Origin: an uncultured Pseudomonadota bacterium
GTDB lineage: Bacteria; Pseudomonadota; Gammaproteobacteria; Burkholderiales; Thiobacillaceae
Assembly: GCA_903835655.1 (NCBI GenBank)
Contig: CAILNT010000059.1
Coordinates: 57,009 to 121,008, forward strand
Reading direction: 5' to 3'
Length of the DNA: 64,000 nucleotides
Below the pieces are notes generated by a model. It saw nothing but the letters and a program-made list of their open reading frames with translations. It made no database searches and was not told where the DNA came from. How positions within the stretch are numbered: position 1 is the stretch's first letter; every line of letters starts with the position of its first letter. Shown here one piece after another: positions 9,056 through 18,413 of this stretch. Position numbers and translations under genes: made by a program.

Positions 9056-11838
9056 GCCTGGAAAACCTCGTTCGCTCCATCAGTGGCCGCTTGAGCCTGC
9101 GCGAGCCCCAAGCCGAAAGCCTGCGCCGCCTGCATTGGGCGGTCGATCAAGTGCCGGCGTTACGCGACTCGAAGGCACGCTCCCCCGAAGAATTGAAGGC
9201 GATGCAGGATGCCTTGATGGGCCAGTTTCCGACCCTGACGGACTTCGAGCGCGACTTCCCGTCGCTGTGCTTCGCTCTGGCAACGGGCGTCGGCAAGACA
9301 CGCCTGATGGGGGCGTTCATCAGCTACCTGCATGCGGCCTACGGCTACCGGCACTTCTTTGTGCTGGCGCCGAATCTGACCATCTACGACAAGCTGATCG
9401 GAGACTTCTCGCCGAACTCGCCCAAGTACGTGTTCAAGGGCATCGCCGAGTTTGCCAGCACGCCGCCCGAGGTGGTCACCGGCGACACCTACGAGCAGCG
9501 CGGCAGCCTGAGCCTGCTGGCTGGCATCGAGGTCAACATCTTCAACATCTCGAAGATCAATTCCGAAGTGCGCGGCGCTCAGTTGCAAAAGCGGTCGCCG
9601 AAGATCAAGCGGCTGTCGGAATACCTGGGGCAGAGCTACTTCGATTACTTGGCCGGACTGGATGACTTGGTGCTCATCATGGACGAGTCGCACCGCTACC
9701 GGGCGAGCGCGGAGATTCGGTCTCTCAACGAGTTGCGCCCCTTGCTGGGCCTCGAACTGACGGCAACGCCGTTCGTCGAGGGCGCCGGCGGCAAGACCTC
9801 AGTTGGCAAAACCATAGCGTTCAAGAACGTGGTGATGGATTACCCGCTGGCGCGCGCCATCGCGGATGGTTTCGTCAAGGAGCCAGCGGTCGTGACGCAG
9901 CAGAACTTCGACCCGAGCGCCCATAGTGCCAGCGCGCTGGAAACGATCAAGCTGCAAGACGGCGTGCGCGTCCATGAGGAAACCAAGGTCCATCTGCTGA
10001 ACTATTACCAAAATTCGGCGCAGCAGCCCGGCAGCCAGCCAGTGAAGCCCTTCATGCTGGTGATTGCGCGCGACACGACCCACGCCGCCGCGTTGATGGC
10101 GACGATTCAATCCGATGGGTTCTTTGCGGGCCGCTACAAGGGCAAGGTCATACAGGTCGATTCAAGCCGTACCGGTGCCGAGGAAGAGGAAATGATCCGG
10201 CGTCTGCTGGCGGTGGAAAGCTATGACGAGCCGACCGAGATCGTGATCCACGTCAACATGCTGAAAGAGGGTTGGGACGTCACCAACCTCTACACCATCG
10301 TTCCGTTGCGCGCCGCCAATGCCCGCACGCTGATCGAGCAATCCATCGGCCGGGGCCTGCGCTTGCCCTATGGCCGCAAGACCGGCGTGGATGTCGTGGA
10401 CCGCCTGAACATCATCGCCCACGACAAGTTCCAGGAAGTCATCGACGAGGCCGGACGCGGCGATTCGCCGATCCGCATGCAGGCGTTGGTACTGACGCCG
10501 GATACCGGCAGTGGCAGCACCTTGAAGAGTATTTCCGTACAGCCCACGGCCAACGCCATGCTGGGAACCCTGGCGCCTGGCACTCAGCAAGTACCCGGCG
10601 CGAATGCCGGCAGCGCGCAGTACGGAAGTTCCGCGCCGGCCACGGTGCTCAAGACCGACGAAGAGAGACAGATCGCCCAGGTCGCTATGGACGTGATCGC
10701 CGAGATCAGCCGTGAGCGGCAGGATGGCCAGCCACTTATCGCCAGTACCCAGGCACTGACACAGGCCAGCGTCCAGGAACAGATTACCCAGCGCGTGCAA
10801 GCGCGTTTGGTCCCCAAGCAAGGTGACTTGCTGGCGGCGACCGGGCCGTCACCCGTGGCCGATGTTGTCCAGAAGACGGTGGCGGTGCTGGTCGAGCACA
10901 CGATTGATATTCCGCGTATCTCCGTGGTGCCGAAAGGCCCGGTGAAGAGCGGCTACAAGGTGTTCCAGCTCGACCTGTCAAAGATGAACTTCCAGCCACA
11001 GGACATGGCCCTGATTGGCCAGGGCCTGAAGACCGGCAAACAGGTGCTCTACGGGCAATCGTCGTCGGTGATGGAAGTGATGCTGGAGAACTACATCGTC
11101 CGCGAGCTGATCAACTACGACGACGTGTCTTACGACGAGCACGCCGAGCTGATCTACGCGCTATCCGGGCAGGCGGTCGCGCACTTCAGAACCTATCTGA
11201 AAACGGACGACGAACTGCACAACATCCTGAGCAACTACGGCAAGACCATCGCCGAGAACATCCATCTGCAAATGGCGCAGCACTACTACGAGGATATTTC
11301 GGAATCCGAGGTGGTGGTCAGCCAGGGCTTCACCCCGCTCAAGCATTGCGCCTTTACCGCCGAGGGCGACATCCTGCCGCTGCACCAGGCCCCCGCCGAT
11401 AAGGGCAAGATCGCGCAGTACGTCTATGGCGGTTTCACTCGATGCGCCTACCCGGTGCAGAAGTTCCATTCCGACACCGAGCGTGTGCTGGCGTGCGTGC
11501 TGGAGCGTGATGCCCTGCGCTGGTTCCGGCCGGTGGCGGGGCAGTTCAACATCTACTACCGTTCCGGTGCTGCTTCTGCCAGATTCGAGCCCGAGTACCT
11601 GCCGGATTTCGCCGCGACGACCGCCGACTACAACCTGATCATCGAGACCAAAGCGGCCAAGGACATGGAAGATGCTGGCGTGAAGGCGAAAGCCGAGGCG
11701 GCGGTGACCTGGTGCAAGAACGCCAGCGAGTATTCCGTAGCGCAGGGTGGCAAGCCGTGGAAATACCTGTTGGTGCCGCATGATGTCGTTGCGCATAACG
11801 CAACGGTCACGGCGTTGGTCGGGCGATTCACGTTGTAA
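9052..11838 (+). CDS. DEAD/DEAH helicase, type III restriction Res-like
   Basis: Walker A-like ATGVGKTRLMGAF, LIMDESHRYRA motif II, IEQSIGRGLRLPYG motif VI. Confidence 0.88.
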   Translation: MSLENLVRSISGRLSLREPQAESLRRLHWAVDQVPALRDSKARSPEELKAMQDALMGQFPTLTDFERDFPSLCFALATGVGKTRLMGAFISYLHAAYGYRHFFVLAPNLTIYDKLIGDFSPNSPKYVFKGIAEFASTPPEVVTGDTYEQRGSLSLLAGIEVNIFNISKINSEVRGAQLQKRSPKIKRLSEYLGQSYFDYLAGLDDLVLIMDESHRYRASAEIRSLNELRPLLGLELTATPFVEGAGGKTSVGKTIAFKNVVMDYPLARAIADGFVKEPAVVTQQNFDPSAHSASALETIKLQDGVRVHEETKVHLLNYYQNSAQQPGSQPVKPFMLVIARDTTHAAALMATIQSDGFFAGRYKGKVIQVDSSRTGAEEEEMIRRLLAVESYDEPTEIVIHVNMLKEGWDVTNLYTIVPLRAANARTLIEQSIGRGLRLPYGRKTGVDVVDRLNIIAHDKFQEVIDEAGRGDSPIRMQALVLTPDTGSGSTLKSISVQPTANAMLGTLAPGTQQVPGANAGSAQYGSSAPATVLKTDEERQIAQVAMDVIAEISRERQDGQPLIASTQALTQASVQEQITQRVQARLVPKQGDLLAATGPSPVADVVQKTVAVLVEHTIDIPRISVVPKGPVKSGYKVFQLDLSKMNFQPQDMALIGQGLKTGKQVLYGQSSSVMEVMLENYIVRELINYDDVSYDEHAELIYALSGQAVAHFRTYLKTDDELHNILSNYGKTIAENIHLQMAQHYYEDISESEVVVSQGFTPLKHCAFTAEGDILPLHQAPADKGKIAQYVYGGFTRCAYPVQKFHSDTERVLACVLERDALRWFRPVAGQFNIYYRSGAASARFEPEYLPDFAATTADYNLIIETKAAKDMEDAGVKAKAEAAVTWCKNASEYSVAQGGKPWKYLLVPHDVVAHNATVTALVGRFTL

Positions 11839-11929
11839 CCTGTTGGGAGCTTAGAAATGCAACTCTCTGATGCCGCGCCAACATTGACGCAGTCACGTTC
11901 TACATCAGCTGCCAAATGGGCCAGCAAGC

Positions 11930-12979
11930 ATGTTCGGCAGCATTGATAAGAGCAAGGGTCTGCTATTCGTCACTCATGATCTCGACCACTCCCTGCGACT
12001 GACGATGGACAAAATGCGGCAGGAGGTCGAGACGCTGGACGAGAACAGGCTACTAAACACGGTTCCGGAAGACCTGAAGCGCTACCTAGTCGAGAAATAC
12101 AGCGTCATGCCGATTAAGCTGCTGCAGGATCAGTGGTATGCCGACCATCAGGATATGCCGGTTGACATACGGCATGACCAGATGCGATGGATCGACGATA
12201 GGAGTCGACCGGTGATGGTCCCAGGTGAGCGTATCGAGGTACGCATCCCATTTGAAGGCGAGCCGGAACTGTTCTATTCGAAGGCCAGTACCTCCACGAT
12301 GAACCCGCCCCGTGCCGTTGTCGAGAAGAACGAACTCGTACTGCGATTTGAATCTCCAGCGGATCAGCCGCGAGAAATCCGTCCTTTGGTGGACCATGTG
12401 CTCGCCGAAATCGAGCAGCACCTGGGGTGGCAGCGCGGAATGATCGACGCCCACAACAGCACCTTGCCGAGTGCAGCGGAGCAAGCGATCCAGCGGCGGC
12501 GAGAGCGGTTATTGGCACAATCGCATAGGGCAGCGGCACTCGGCATTCCCGTCAAGCGCCGCGATGACGCCCCGAAGACCTACGCGGTGCCGACCGTACG
12601 CAAGAAGGCAACGCCATCACTTCCACCAGCAAGCTCTGCGCAGTTCACGCCGGAGCCTACCTGGGCCTTGGAGCAATACGATCATGCGCTGAAGATCATG
12701 CAGGACATGGCGCTCGTGATGGAGCGCAGCCCCGAGGCCTTCAAGTCCATGGATGAGGAGGCGCTGCGCCAGCACTTCCTCGTGCAGCTCAATGCTCAGT
12801 TTGAAGGGAAGGCCACCGGTGAGACCTTCAACATGGGGGGTAAGACCGACATCCTGCTACGCGAGGCCGACCGCAACGCCTTCATCGCCGAATGCAAGTT
12901 CTGGAAAGGGCCAAAAGGCTTCGGCGAGGCCATCGACCAACTCCTCGGCTACGCCAGCTGGCGGGACAGCAAGACATAG
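11930..12979 (+). CDS. Protein with C-terminal PDDEXK nuclease-like motif, possibly truncated
   Basis: FNMGGKTDILLREADRNAFIAECKFWKGPKGFGEAIDQLLGYASWRDSKT* resembles a D...ExK...Q nuclease core ending abruptly. Confidence 0.65.
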   Translation: MFGSIDKSKGLLFVTHDLDHSLRLTMDKMRQEVETLDENRLLNTVPEDLKRYLVEKYSVMPIKLLQDQWYADHQDMPVDIRHDQMRWIDDRSRPVMVPGERIEVRIPFEGEPELFYSKASTSTMNPPRAVVEKNELVLRFESPADQPREIRPLVDHVLAEIEQHLGWQRGMIDAHNSTLPSAAEQAIQRRRERLLAQSHRAAALGIPVKRRDDAPKTYAVPTVRKKATPSLPPASSAQFTPEPTWALEQYDHALKIMQDMALVMERSPEAFKSMDEEALRQHFLVQLNAQFEGKATGETFNMGGKTDILLREADRNAFIAECKFWKGPKGFGEAIDQLLGYASWRDSKT

Positions 12980-13174
12980 CACTCTCGTCCCCCAAGGCAA
13001 ACGGGGCCTCTGCGTCGAGAAGTTTGAAAGTCAGTTGATCTCTTGCGAGGTCAATAAAAGTTTGTTTCTTGTCCATTTCCGTCGGTTTTCATACAGACAT
13101 CGTTTGTGTAGTTAGCGTTGTAGCTGGCTACACATTCAACACAATAGCACGGGTATCTACATGATTAATAAGTG

Positions 13175-13195
13175 ATTCTACTTTTAGAGTAGAAT
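13175..13195. terminator. Inverted repeat ATTCTACT-TTTAG-AGTAGAAT at the end of rng
   Basis: Perfect 8-bp arms with 5-nt loop, overlapping rng stop codon. Confidence 0.5.
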
Positions 13196-14635
13196 GATGT
13201 CGTACTGCTCCTGGGTGAAGATACTCTCCACCTGCAAGGAGATCGGCTTGGCGATGAAGTCGGACAGTTGCGCCAGGCTCTGCGATTCTTCCTCCAGGAA
13301 CATGTCGATCACGGCTTGCTGCGCCATGATGCGGAATTCGCGGGCGCTGAACAGGCGGGCCTCGCGCATGATGGAGCGGAGGATTTCATAGCAGATGGTC
13401 TGAGCCGTCTTGATCTGGCCGCGCCCCTGGCAGGTGGGGCAAGGCTCGCAGAGTATCCGCGTCAGGCTTTCTCGGGTGCGTTTGCGCGTCATTTCCACCA
13501 GGCCCAGCGAGGTGAAGCCGTTGATGGTCATGCGCGTATGGTCGCGCGCCAAGGCCTTCGTCAATTCCGCCAGCACGGACTGCTTGTGTTCCGTGCTATC
13601 CATGTCGATGAAGTCCAGGATGATGATGCCGCCCATGTTGCGCAGGCGCAGCTGCCGGGCGATGCTCTGGGCCGCCTCCAGGTTGGTCTTGAAGATCGTC
13701 TCGTCGAAGGTGCGCCCGCTGGTGTAGCTACCGGTGTTGACGTCGATGGTGGTCAGCGCCTCGGTCTGATCGACAATCAGGTAACCGCCGGATTTCAGGT
13801 CCACGCGCCGCCCCAGGGCTTTTTCGATCTCGTCCTCCACCCCGTAGAGGTCGAACAGCGGCCGCTCGGCGATGTAGTGATTGATCTTGCCATGCACGTT
13901 GTGGGTGAACTCTTCCGCGAAGGCGTCCAGGCGCAGGTAGGTTTCGCGCGAATCCACCAGGATGCGAGTGGTCTCGGCGGTCGCGAAATCGCGCAACACG
14001 CGGTGCGCCAGGTCCAGTTCCTGGTAGATCGACTTCGGCCCGGAGGTGTTCTCTGAACGTGCCCGGATCGCATCCCACAGCGTGTAGAGGTACTCCACAT
14101 CCGAGGCCAGCTCTGCGTCGTCGGCGATGTTGGCCATGGTGCGGATGATGAAGCCGCCATGTTCGACCTGGGGCAGGATTCGGGTCAGGCGCTCGCGCAG
14201 CAATTCGCGCTCCGCCTCGTCCTCGATCTTCTGCGAGATACCGATGCGCGTTTCTTGCGGCAGGAATACCAGGAAGCGTCCGGCCATGCTGATCTGGGTG
14301 GAAAGCCTGGCGCCCTTGGTACCGATCGGGTCTTTGATGACCTGCACCAGGATGCTCTGGCCCTCGTGCAGCACCTTCTCGATCGGGCGCGCGGCATGCT
14401 CGCTGCGCGCCTCGACGATGTCGCCCACGTGGAGAAAGGCGGCGCGGTCCAGGCCGATGTCGATGAACGCCGACTGCATTCCCGGCAACACCCGGCTCAC
14501 CTTGCCCTGGTAGACGTTGCCGACCATGCCGCGCATGCCCGCGCGCTCGATATGCAGTTCCTGAACCACGCCCAGATACAGCACGGCGACCCGCGTTTCC
14601 TGCGGCGTCACGTTGATCAGAATTTCTTCGCTCAT
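13184..14635 (-). CDS. rng: Ribonuclease G
   Basis: MSEEILINVTPQETRVAVL...; GGIIILDFIDM; CPTCQGRG zinc link motif. Confidence 0.95.
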   Translation of the reverse strand: MSEEILINVTPQETRVAVLYLGVVQELHIERAGMRGMVGNVYQGKVSRVLPGMQSAFIDIGLDRAAFLHVGDIVEARSEHAARPIEKVLHEGQSILVQVIKDPIGTKGARLSTQISMAGRFLVFLPQETRIGISQKIEDEAERELLRERLTRILPQVEHGGFIIRTMANIADDAELASDVEYLYTLWDAIRARSENTSGPKSIYQELDLAHRVLRDFATAETTRILVDSRETYLRLDAFAEEFTHNVHGKINHYIAERPLFDLYGVEDEIEKALGRRVDLKSGGYLIVDQTEALTTIDVNTGSYTSGRTFDETIFKTNLEAAQSIARQLRLRNMGGIIILDFIDMDSTEHKQSVLAELTKALARDHTRMTINGFTSLGLVEMTRKRTRESLTRILCEPCPTCQGRGQIKTAQTICYEILRSIMREARLFSAREFRIMAQQAVIDMFLEEESQSLAQLSDFIAKPISLQVESIFTQEQYDIILL

Positions 14636-14693
14636 GAGAATCTCGATAAGTCAGTATTCGTGAGTCGCGCCCTGCGCGCATCGCGAATCGTGG

Positions 14694-15302
14694 CTAGATC
14701 ACGGGGTAACCCACCTCTTTCAGCAGTTCCGCGGTCTCGAACAAGGGCAAGCCCATCACGCCGGAGTAACTGCCGGACAGGTGCTCGATGAACAGGGCTG
14801 CGCGCCCCTGGATGCCATAAGCGCCGGCCTTGTCGAAGGGTTCGCCAGATGCCACGTAGGTCGCTATCTCGGACTCCGACAGTAGCCGGAATACCACCGT
14901 GCTCTGCGAGTACGCTACGGCCAGCCGGCCCCGAAAGGCCACCGCCACCCCGGTCAACACGCTGTGCGACCGCCCCGAGTAGCCGCGCAGCATCGCCCCT
15001 GCCTCCCTGGCATCCGCGGGTTTCCCAAGTATCTGCCCATCGAGCGTCACCGTGGTATCCGCCGCCACGACCGGCCAGTCTCCCAGTCTGCGTCCACGCC
15101 GCGCGAATTCCCCTGCTTCCGCCTTCCGCCGCGCCAGGCGTAGCACGTAGTCGAGCGCCGGCTCGGCGGGCAGCGGCGTCTCGTCCACATCCACCCGTTC
15201 GGCGCGCGCGCGCAGAATCAAGACGCTGGGCGCCAGTCCGATCTGTTGCAGCAAATCGAGGCGGCGCGGGCTTTGCGAGGCGAGGTAGACGGGTTTCGGC
15301 AT
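14694..15302 (-). CDS. maf: Maf-like nucleotide pyrophosphatase
   Basis: YLASQSPRRLDLLQQIGL; VVAADTTVTLDGQILGKP; start moved to MPKPVYL. Confidence 0.92.
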   Translation of the reverse strand: MPKPVYLASQSPRRLDLLQQIGLAPSVLILRARAERVDVDETPLPAEPALDYVLRLARRKAEAGEFARRGRRLGDWPVVAADTTVTLDGQILGKPADAREAGAMLRGYSGRSHSVLTGVAVAFRGRLAVAYSQSTVVFRLLSESEIATYVASGEPFDKAGAYGIQGRAALFIEHLSGSYSGVMGLPLFETAELLKEVGYPVI

Positions 15303-15319
15303 GGGGGCGCATTTTCCAC

Positions 15320-16519
15320 TTATTCGGCGCGCAAAGCTTCCACCGGATCGAAGCGCGCCGCCCGCCTGGCCGGCGCCACGCCGGCGACGAGGCCGATGCA
15401 CACGGCCACGGCCAGGGCTGCCGCGACGTAGTCCCATGCCAGGCTCACCGGCAGTGCGGGCAGGACGATATGCAGCAACTGCGCCAATCCGAGTCCCAGC
15501 CCCAGACCCACAGTGCCGCCGAGGGCGGCCAGGCCCGCGGCTTCGGCGAGGAACAGGGCCATGATCTGACTGCGGCGCGCACCCAGCGCGTTCAACAGGC
15601 CGATTTCCCCGGTGCGTTCGCTCACGCTGATGGTCATCAGGGTAAGGATGCCGACGCCGCCGACGACCAGGGAGATGCTTCCGAGTGCCGCGACGGCAAA
15701 GGTGAGCACGGAGAGCACCGAATCGAGCACAGCCAGTTGCTGTTTCTGCGGGGTGGCGGTGAAGTCGTCAACACCATGGCGCGCCCGTAACAAGCGTTCG
15801 ATCCCGGCCTGGACACGCTCCGGCTTGGCCTGCGGGTCGTGGGCCACATCGATTTCCATCAAGCCTTCGCGGTTGAAGAGTTCCAGCACGCGCGCGGCCG
15901 GCAGAAACGCGGTGTCGTCGAGATCGAATCCCAACACCTGGCCCTTGGCCGCCATAACGCCGACCACACGGTAACGCTGACCACCGACGCGGATCAGTGC
16001 CCCCAGGGGATTTTCCGCGGCGAACAGTTCGTCGCGCACCTTGGCGCCCAGTACGGCAAAGGCGCGCGGACTGCGCAGATCGTCGGCGGGAAGGAAACTG
16101 CCGGCGGCGATACGCATGCGGAAGGTCTGCATGAATTCCGGGCCCACGCCGTAAACGGTGACGCGACGACTGCGGCCCACGCCCTCGACTTCCGCGTTGC
16201 CCTGGACCACCGGGCATACGCTCTGCACCTGCGGCACCTGGCGCAGCGCCTGGGCGTCCTCCAGCGAGAGCGGGCGCACGCTGCCGAACATGCCGACCGC
16301 GCCGCCGTGGGTCTTGGTCTTGCCGGGACTGACCGCGATCAGATTGGTGCCGAACTGGGTGAATTCGGCAAGCACGAACTGGTGCAGGCCTTCGCCCAGT
16401 GCGGTGAGCAGGATCACCGCAGCCACCCCGACCGCAATGCCCAATGCGGAGAGCAGACTGCGACCGGGGTGGTGGGTCAGGGCGCCGAGAGACAGGCGCA
16501 GCAGGTCGGGGAGACGCAT
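15320..16519 (-). CDS. MacB/FtsX-type ABC transporter permease
   Basis: ALGIAVGVAAVILLTALGEG and FtsX-type C-terminal TMs; start adjusted to MRLPDLLRL. Confidence 0.88.
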   Translation of the reverse strand: MRLPDLLRLSLGALTHHPGRSLLSALGIAVGVAAVILLTALGEGLHQFVLAEFTQFGTNLIAVSPGKTKTHGGAVGMFGSVRPLSLEDAQALRQVPQVQSVCPVVQGNAEVEGVGRSRRVTVYGVGPEFMQTFRMRIAAGSFLPADDLRSPRAFAVLGAKVRDELFAAENPLGALIRVGGQRYRVVGVMAAKGQVLGFDLDDTAFLPAARVLELFNREGLMEIDVAHDPQAKPERVQAGIERLLRARHGVDDFTATPQKQQLAVLDSVLSVLTFAVAALGSISLVVGGVGILTLMTISVSERTGEIGLLNALGARRSQIMALFLAEAAGLAALGGTVGLGLGLGLAQLLHIVLPALPVSLAWDYVAAALAVAVCIGLVAGVAPARRAARFDPVEALRAE

Positions 16520-17727
16520 CAACGCCTCGCCAGCGCCTGGGCCGCATCCAGTCGCGCCGCCTTGCGCGCCGGCAGCCAAGCGAACAGCAGGGCGGCGACC
16601 AGGGCGGTGGTGACCGCTGCGGCCATCGCCCAGGGCGGCGGAGTGATCGGCAGTACCGGGTAGAGGCGGCCGAGGACGAAGCTGGCGGCCAGCCCCAGGA
16701 GCAATCCGACCGCCGCGCCGAGGGCGGCGATCAGCCCGGCTTCCGCCAGGAACAGACCACGCACCTGCGCGGCGGTAGCGCCCAGCGCCTTGAGCAGGCC
16801 GATCTCCGAACGCCGCTGCGCCACCGAGACCAGCATCACGTTCATGATCAAGACACCGGCTACACCCAGACTGATGGCGGCGATCCCGGATACCGCCAGG
16901 GTCAGCGCGGTGAAGATGCGATCGAAGGTGGCGAGCACGGCATCCTGAGTGATCACCGTGACATCGGCGTCATTCTCGTGCCGCACCTTGAGCAGGGCCA
17001 GCAGGTCCTCCTTCACCGCCGCCACGGCATCGCGCCCGCGCGCCTCCACCAGGATGCGGAACAAGGAGACCGTGTTGAACAACTGCTGCGCCGCCGCCAC
17101 CGGGATTGCCACCGTTTCGTCGCTGTCGAACCCCATCTGCTGGCCTTGCGTGGCGAGCACGCCGATCACGCGGAAGCGACGGTCGCCGATGCGCACCCAC
17201 TCGCCCAGGGCGTTTGCCTGGCCGAACAATTCGGCACGGATGCGCTCGCCCAGCACGCACACCGGAGTGGCCTGGTCATTGGGACCGGCCGGCAGGTAGT
17301 GACCCTGGATCAGATGCATGTGGCGGATTTCCAGCAGGCCCGCGGTGGAGCCCAGCAACACGGCCTCCCGGCTCAATCCCCCGCGCGACACCTGCGCCAC
17401 ACCGACATTCAATGGCGCGACCCGCGCCACGTCACGCAGGCGCGCGACCGCATCGGCATCCGCCAGAGTGAGATCGCGCGAGGTCTGGCCGGACAGCACG
17501 CCGGGCGCACCACCCGAGGTTTCCGCGCGCCCGGGGATGACGATGAGCAGTCCCGTGCCGAGTGAAGCGAACTGATCCAGCACGTAGCGCCGCGCGCCCT
17601 CGCCTAGCGCGGTGAGCACCACCACGGAGGCGACGCCTATGCTCATGGCCAGGGCGATGAGCAGCGTCCGCCCGGGTTGGTAGGCAAGGCTGCCCCAGGC
17701 CAGGGAAAAGGTGTCGCGCGGGGTCAT
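16519..17727 (-). CDS. MacB/FtsX-type ABC transporter permease (second copy)
   Basis: SIGVASVVVLTALGEGARRYVL; paralogous to the neighbouring permease. Confidence 0.88.
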   Translation of the reverse strand: MTPRDTFSLAWGSLAYQPGRTLLIALAMSIGVASVVVLTALGEGARRYVLDQFASLGTGLLIVIPGRAETSGGAPGVLSGQTSRDLTLADADAVARLRDVARVAPLNVGVAQVSRGGLSREAVLLGSTAGLLEIRHMHLIQGHYLPAGPNDQATPVCVLGERIRAELFGQANALGEWVRIGDRRFRVIGVLATQGQQMGFDSDETVAIPVAAAQQLFNTVSLFRILVEARGRDAVAAVKEDLLALLKVRHENDADVTVITQDAVLATFDRIFTALTLAVSGIAAISLGVAGVLIMNVMLVSVAQRRSEIGLLKALGATAAQVRGLFLAEAGLIAALGAAVGLLLGLAASFVLGRLYPVLPITPPPWAMAAAVTTALVAALLFAWLPARKAARLDAAQALARR

Positions 17728-18413
17728 GGCCGCGCACCCGAGGGGCATGAGTCCGCCACCACATGCCCGTCTTCCATGGCGATACGGCGCCCGGCGCGAG
17801 CGCCGATTTCCTGGTCGTGGGTGACCACGATCAAGGTGGTGCCACGCCGGTTCAGCTCCTCCAGCAGGGCCAGCACCTCGCGGCCGGTGCTGCGATCGAG
17901 GTTACCCGTGGGCTCGTCGGCCAGCAGCAGGCTGGGGTTCATCGACATGGCGCGGGCGATGGCCACACGCTGCAACTGACCGCCGGAGAGCTGCGCTGGC
18001 AGATGGCTGGCGCGCTGCGTCAGCCCGACATCGGCGAGCAGCCGTACCACCCTTTCCCTGCGTTCGGCAGGCTGGACCCCAGCCAGCATCATGGGCAAGG
18101 CGACGTTGTCGGCCGCGCTCAGGCGTGGCACCAGATGGAAGAACTGAAACACGAAGCCGATCTTCTCGCGCCGCACTCGCGCCGCCTCGGCCTCCGTCAA
18201 TGCGGTCACATCCAGGCCATCGATGCGGTACAGCCCGCTGTCGGGGCGGTCGAGCAGGCCCAGGAGATTGAGCAGGGTCGATTTACCGGAACCGGACGGT
18301 CCCATGATGGACACGAATTCGCCGGTGGCGATCGTGACGCTCACCCCGCGCAGCGCCCGCACCCACTGGTCGCCGACCTGGAAGCTGCGGGTGACCGAAT
18401 CGAGTTCGATCAT
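17724..18413 (-). CDS. ABC transporter ATP-binding protein (LolD/MacB-like)
   Basis: GPSGSGKSTLLN, LSGGQLQRVAIARA, LLADEPTGNLD. Confidence 0.95.
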   Translation of the reverse strand: MIELDSVTRSFQVGDQWVRALRGVSVTIATGEFVSIMGPSGSGKSTLLNLLGLLDRPDSGLYRIDGLDVTALTEAEAARVRREKIGFVFQFFHLVPRLSAADNVALPMMLAGVQPAERRERVVRLLADVGLTQRASHLPAQLSGGQLQRVAIARAMSMNPSLLLADEPTGNLDRSTGREVLALLEELNRRGTTLIVVTHDQEIGARAGRRIAMEDGHVVADSCPSGARP

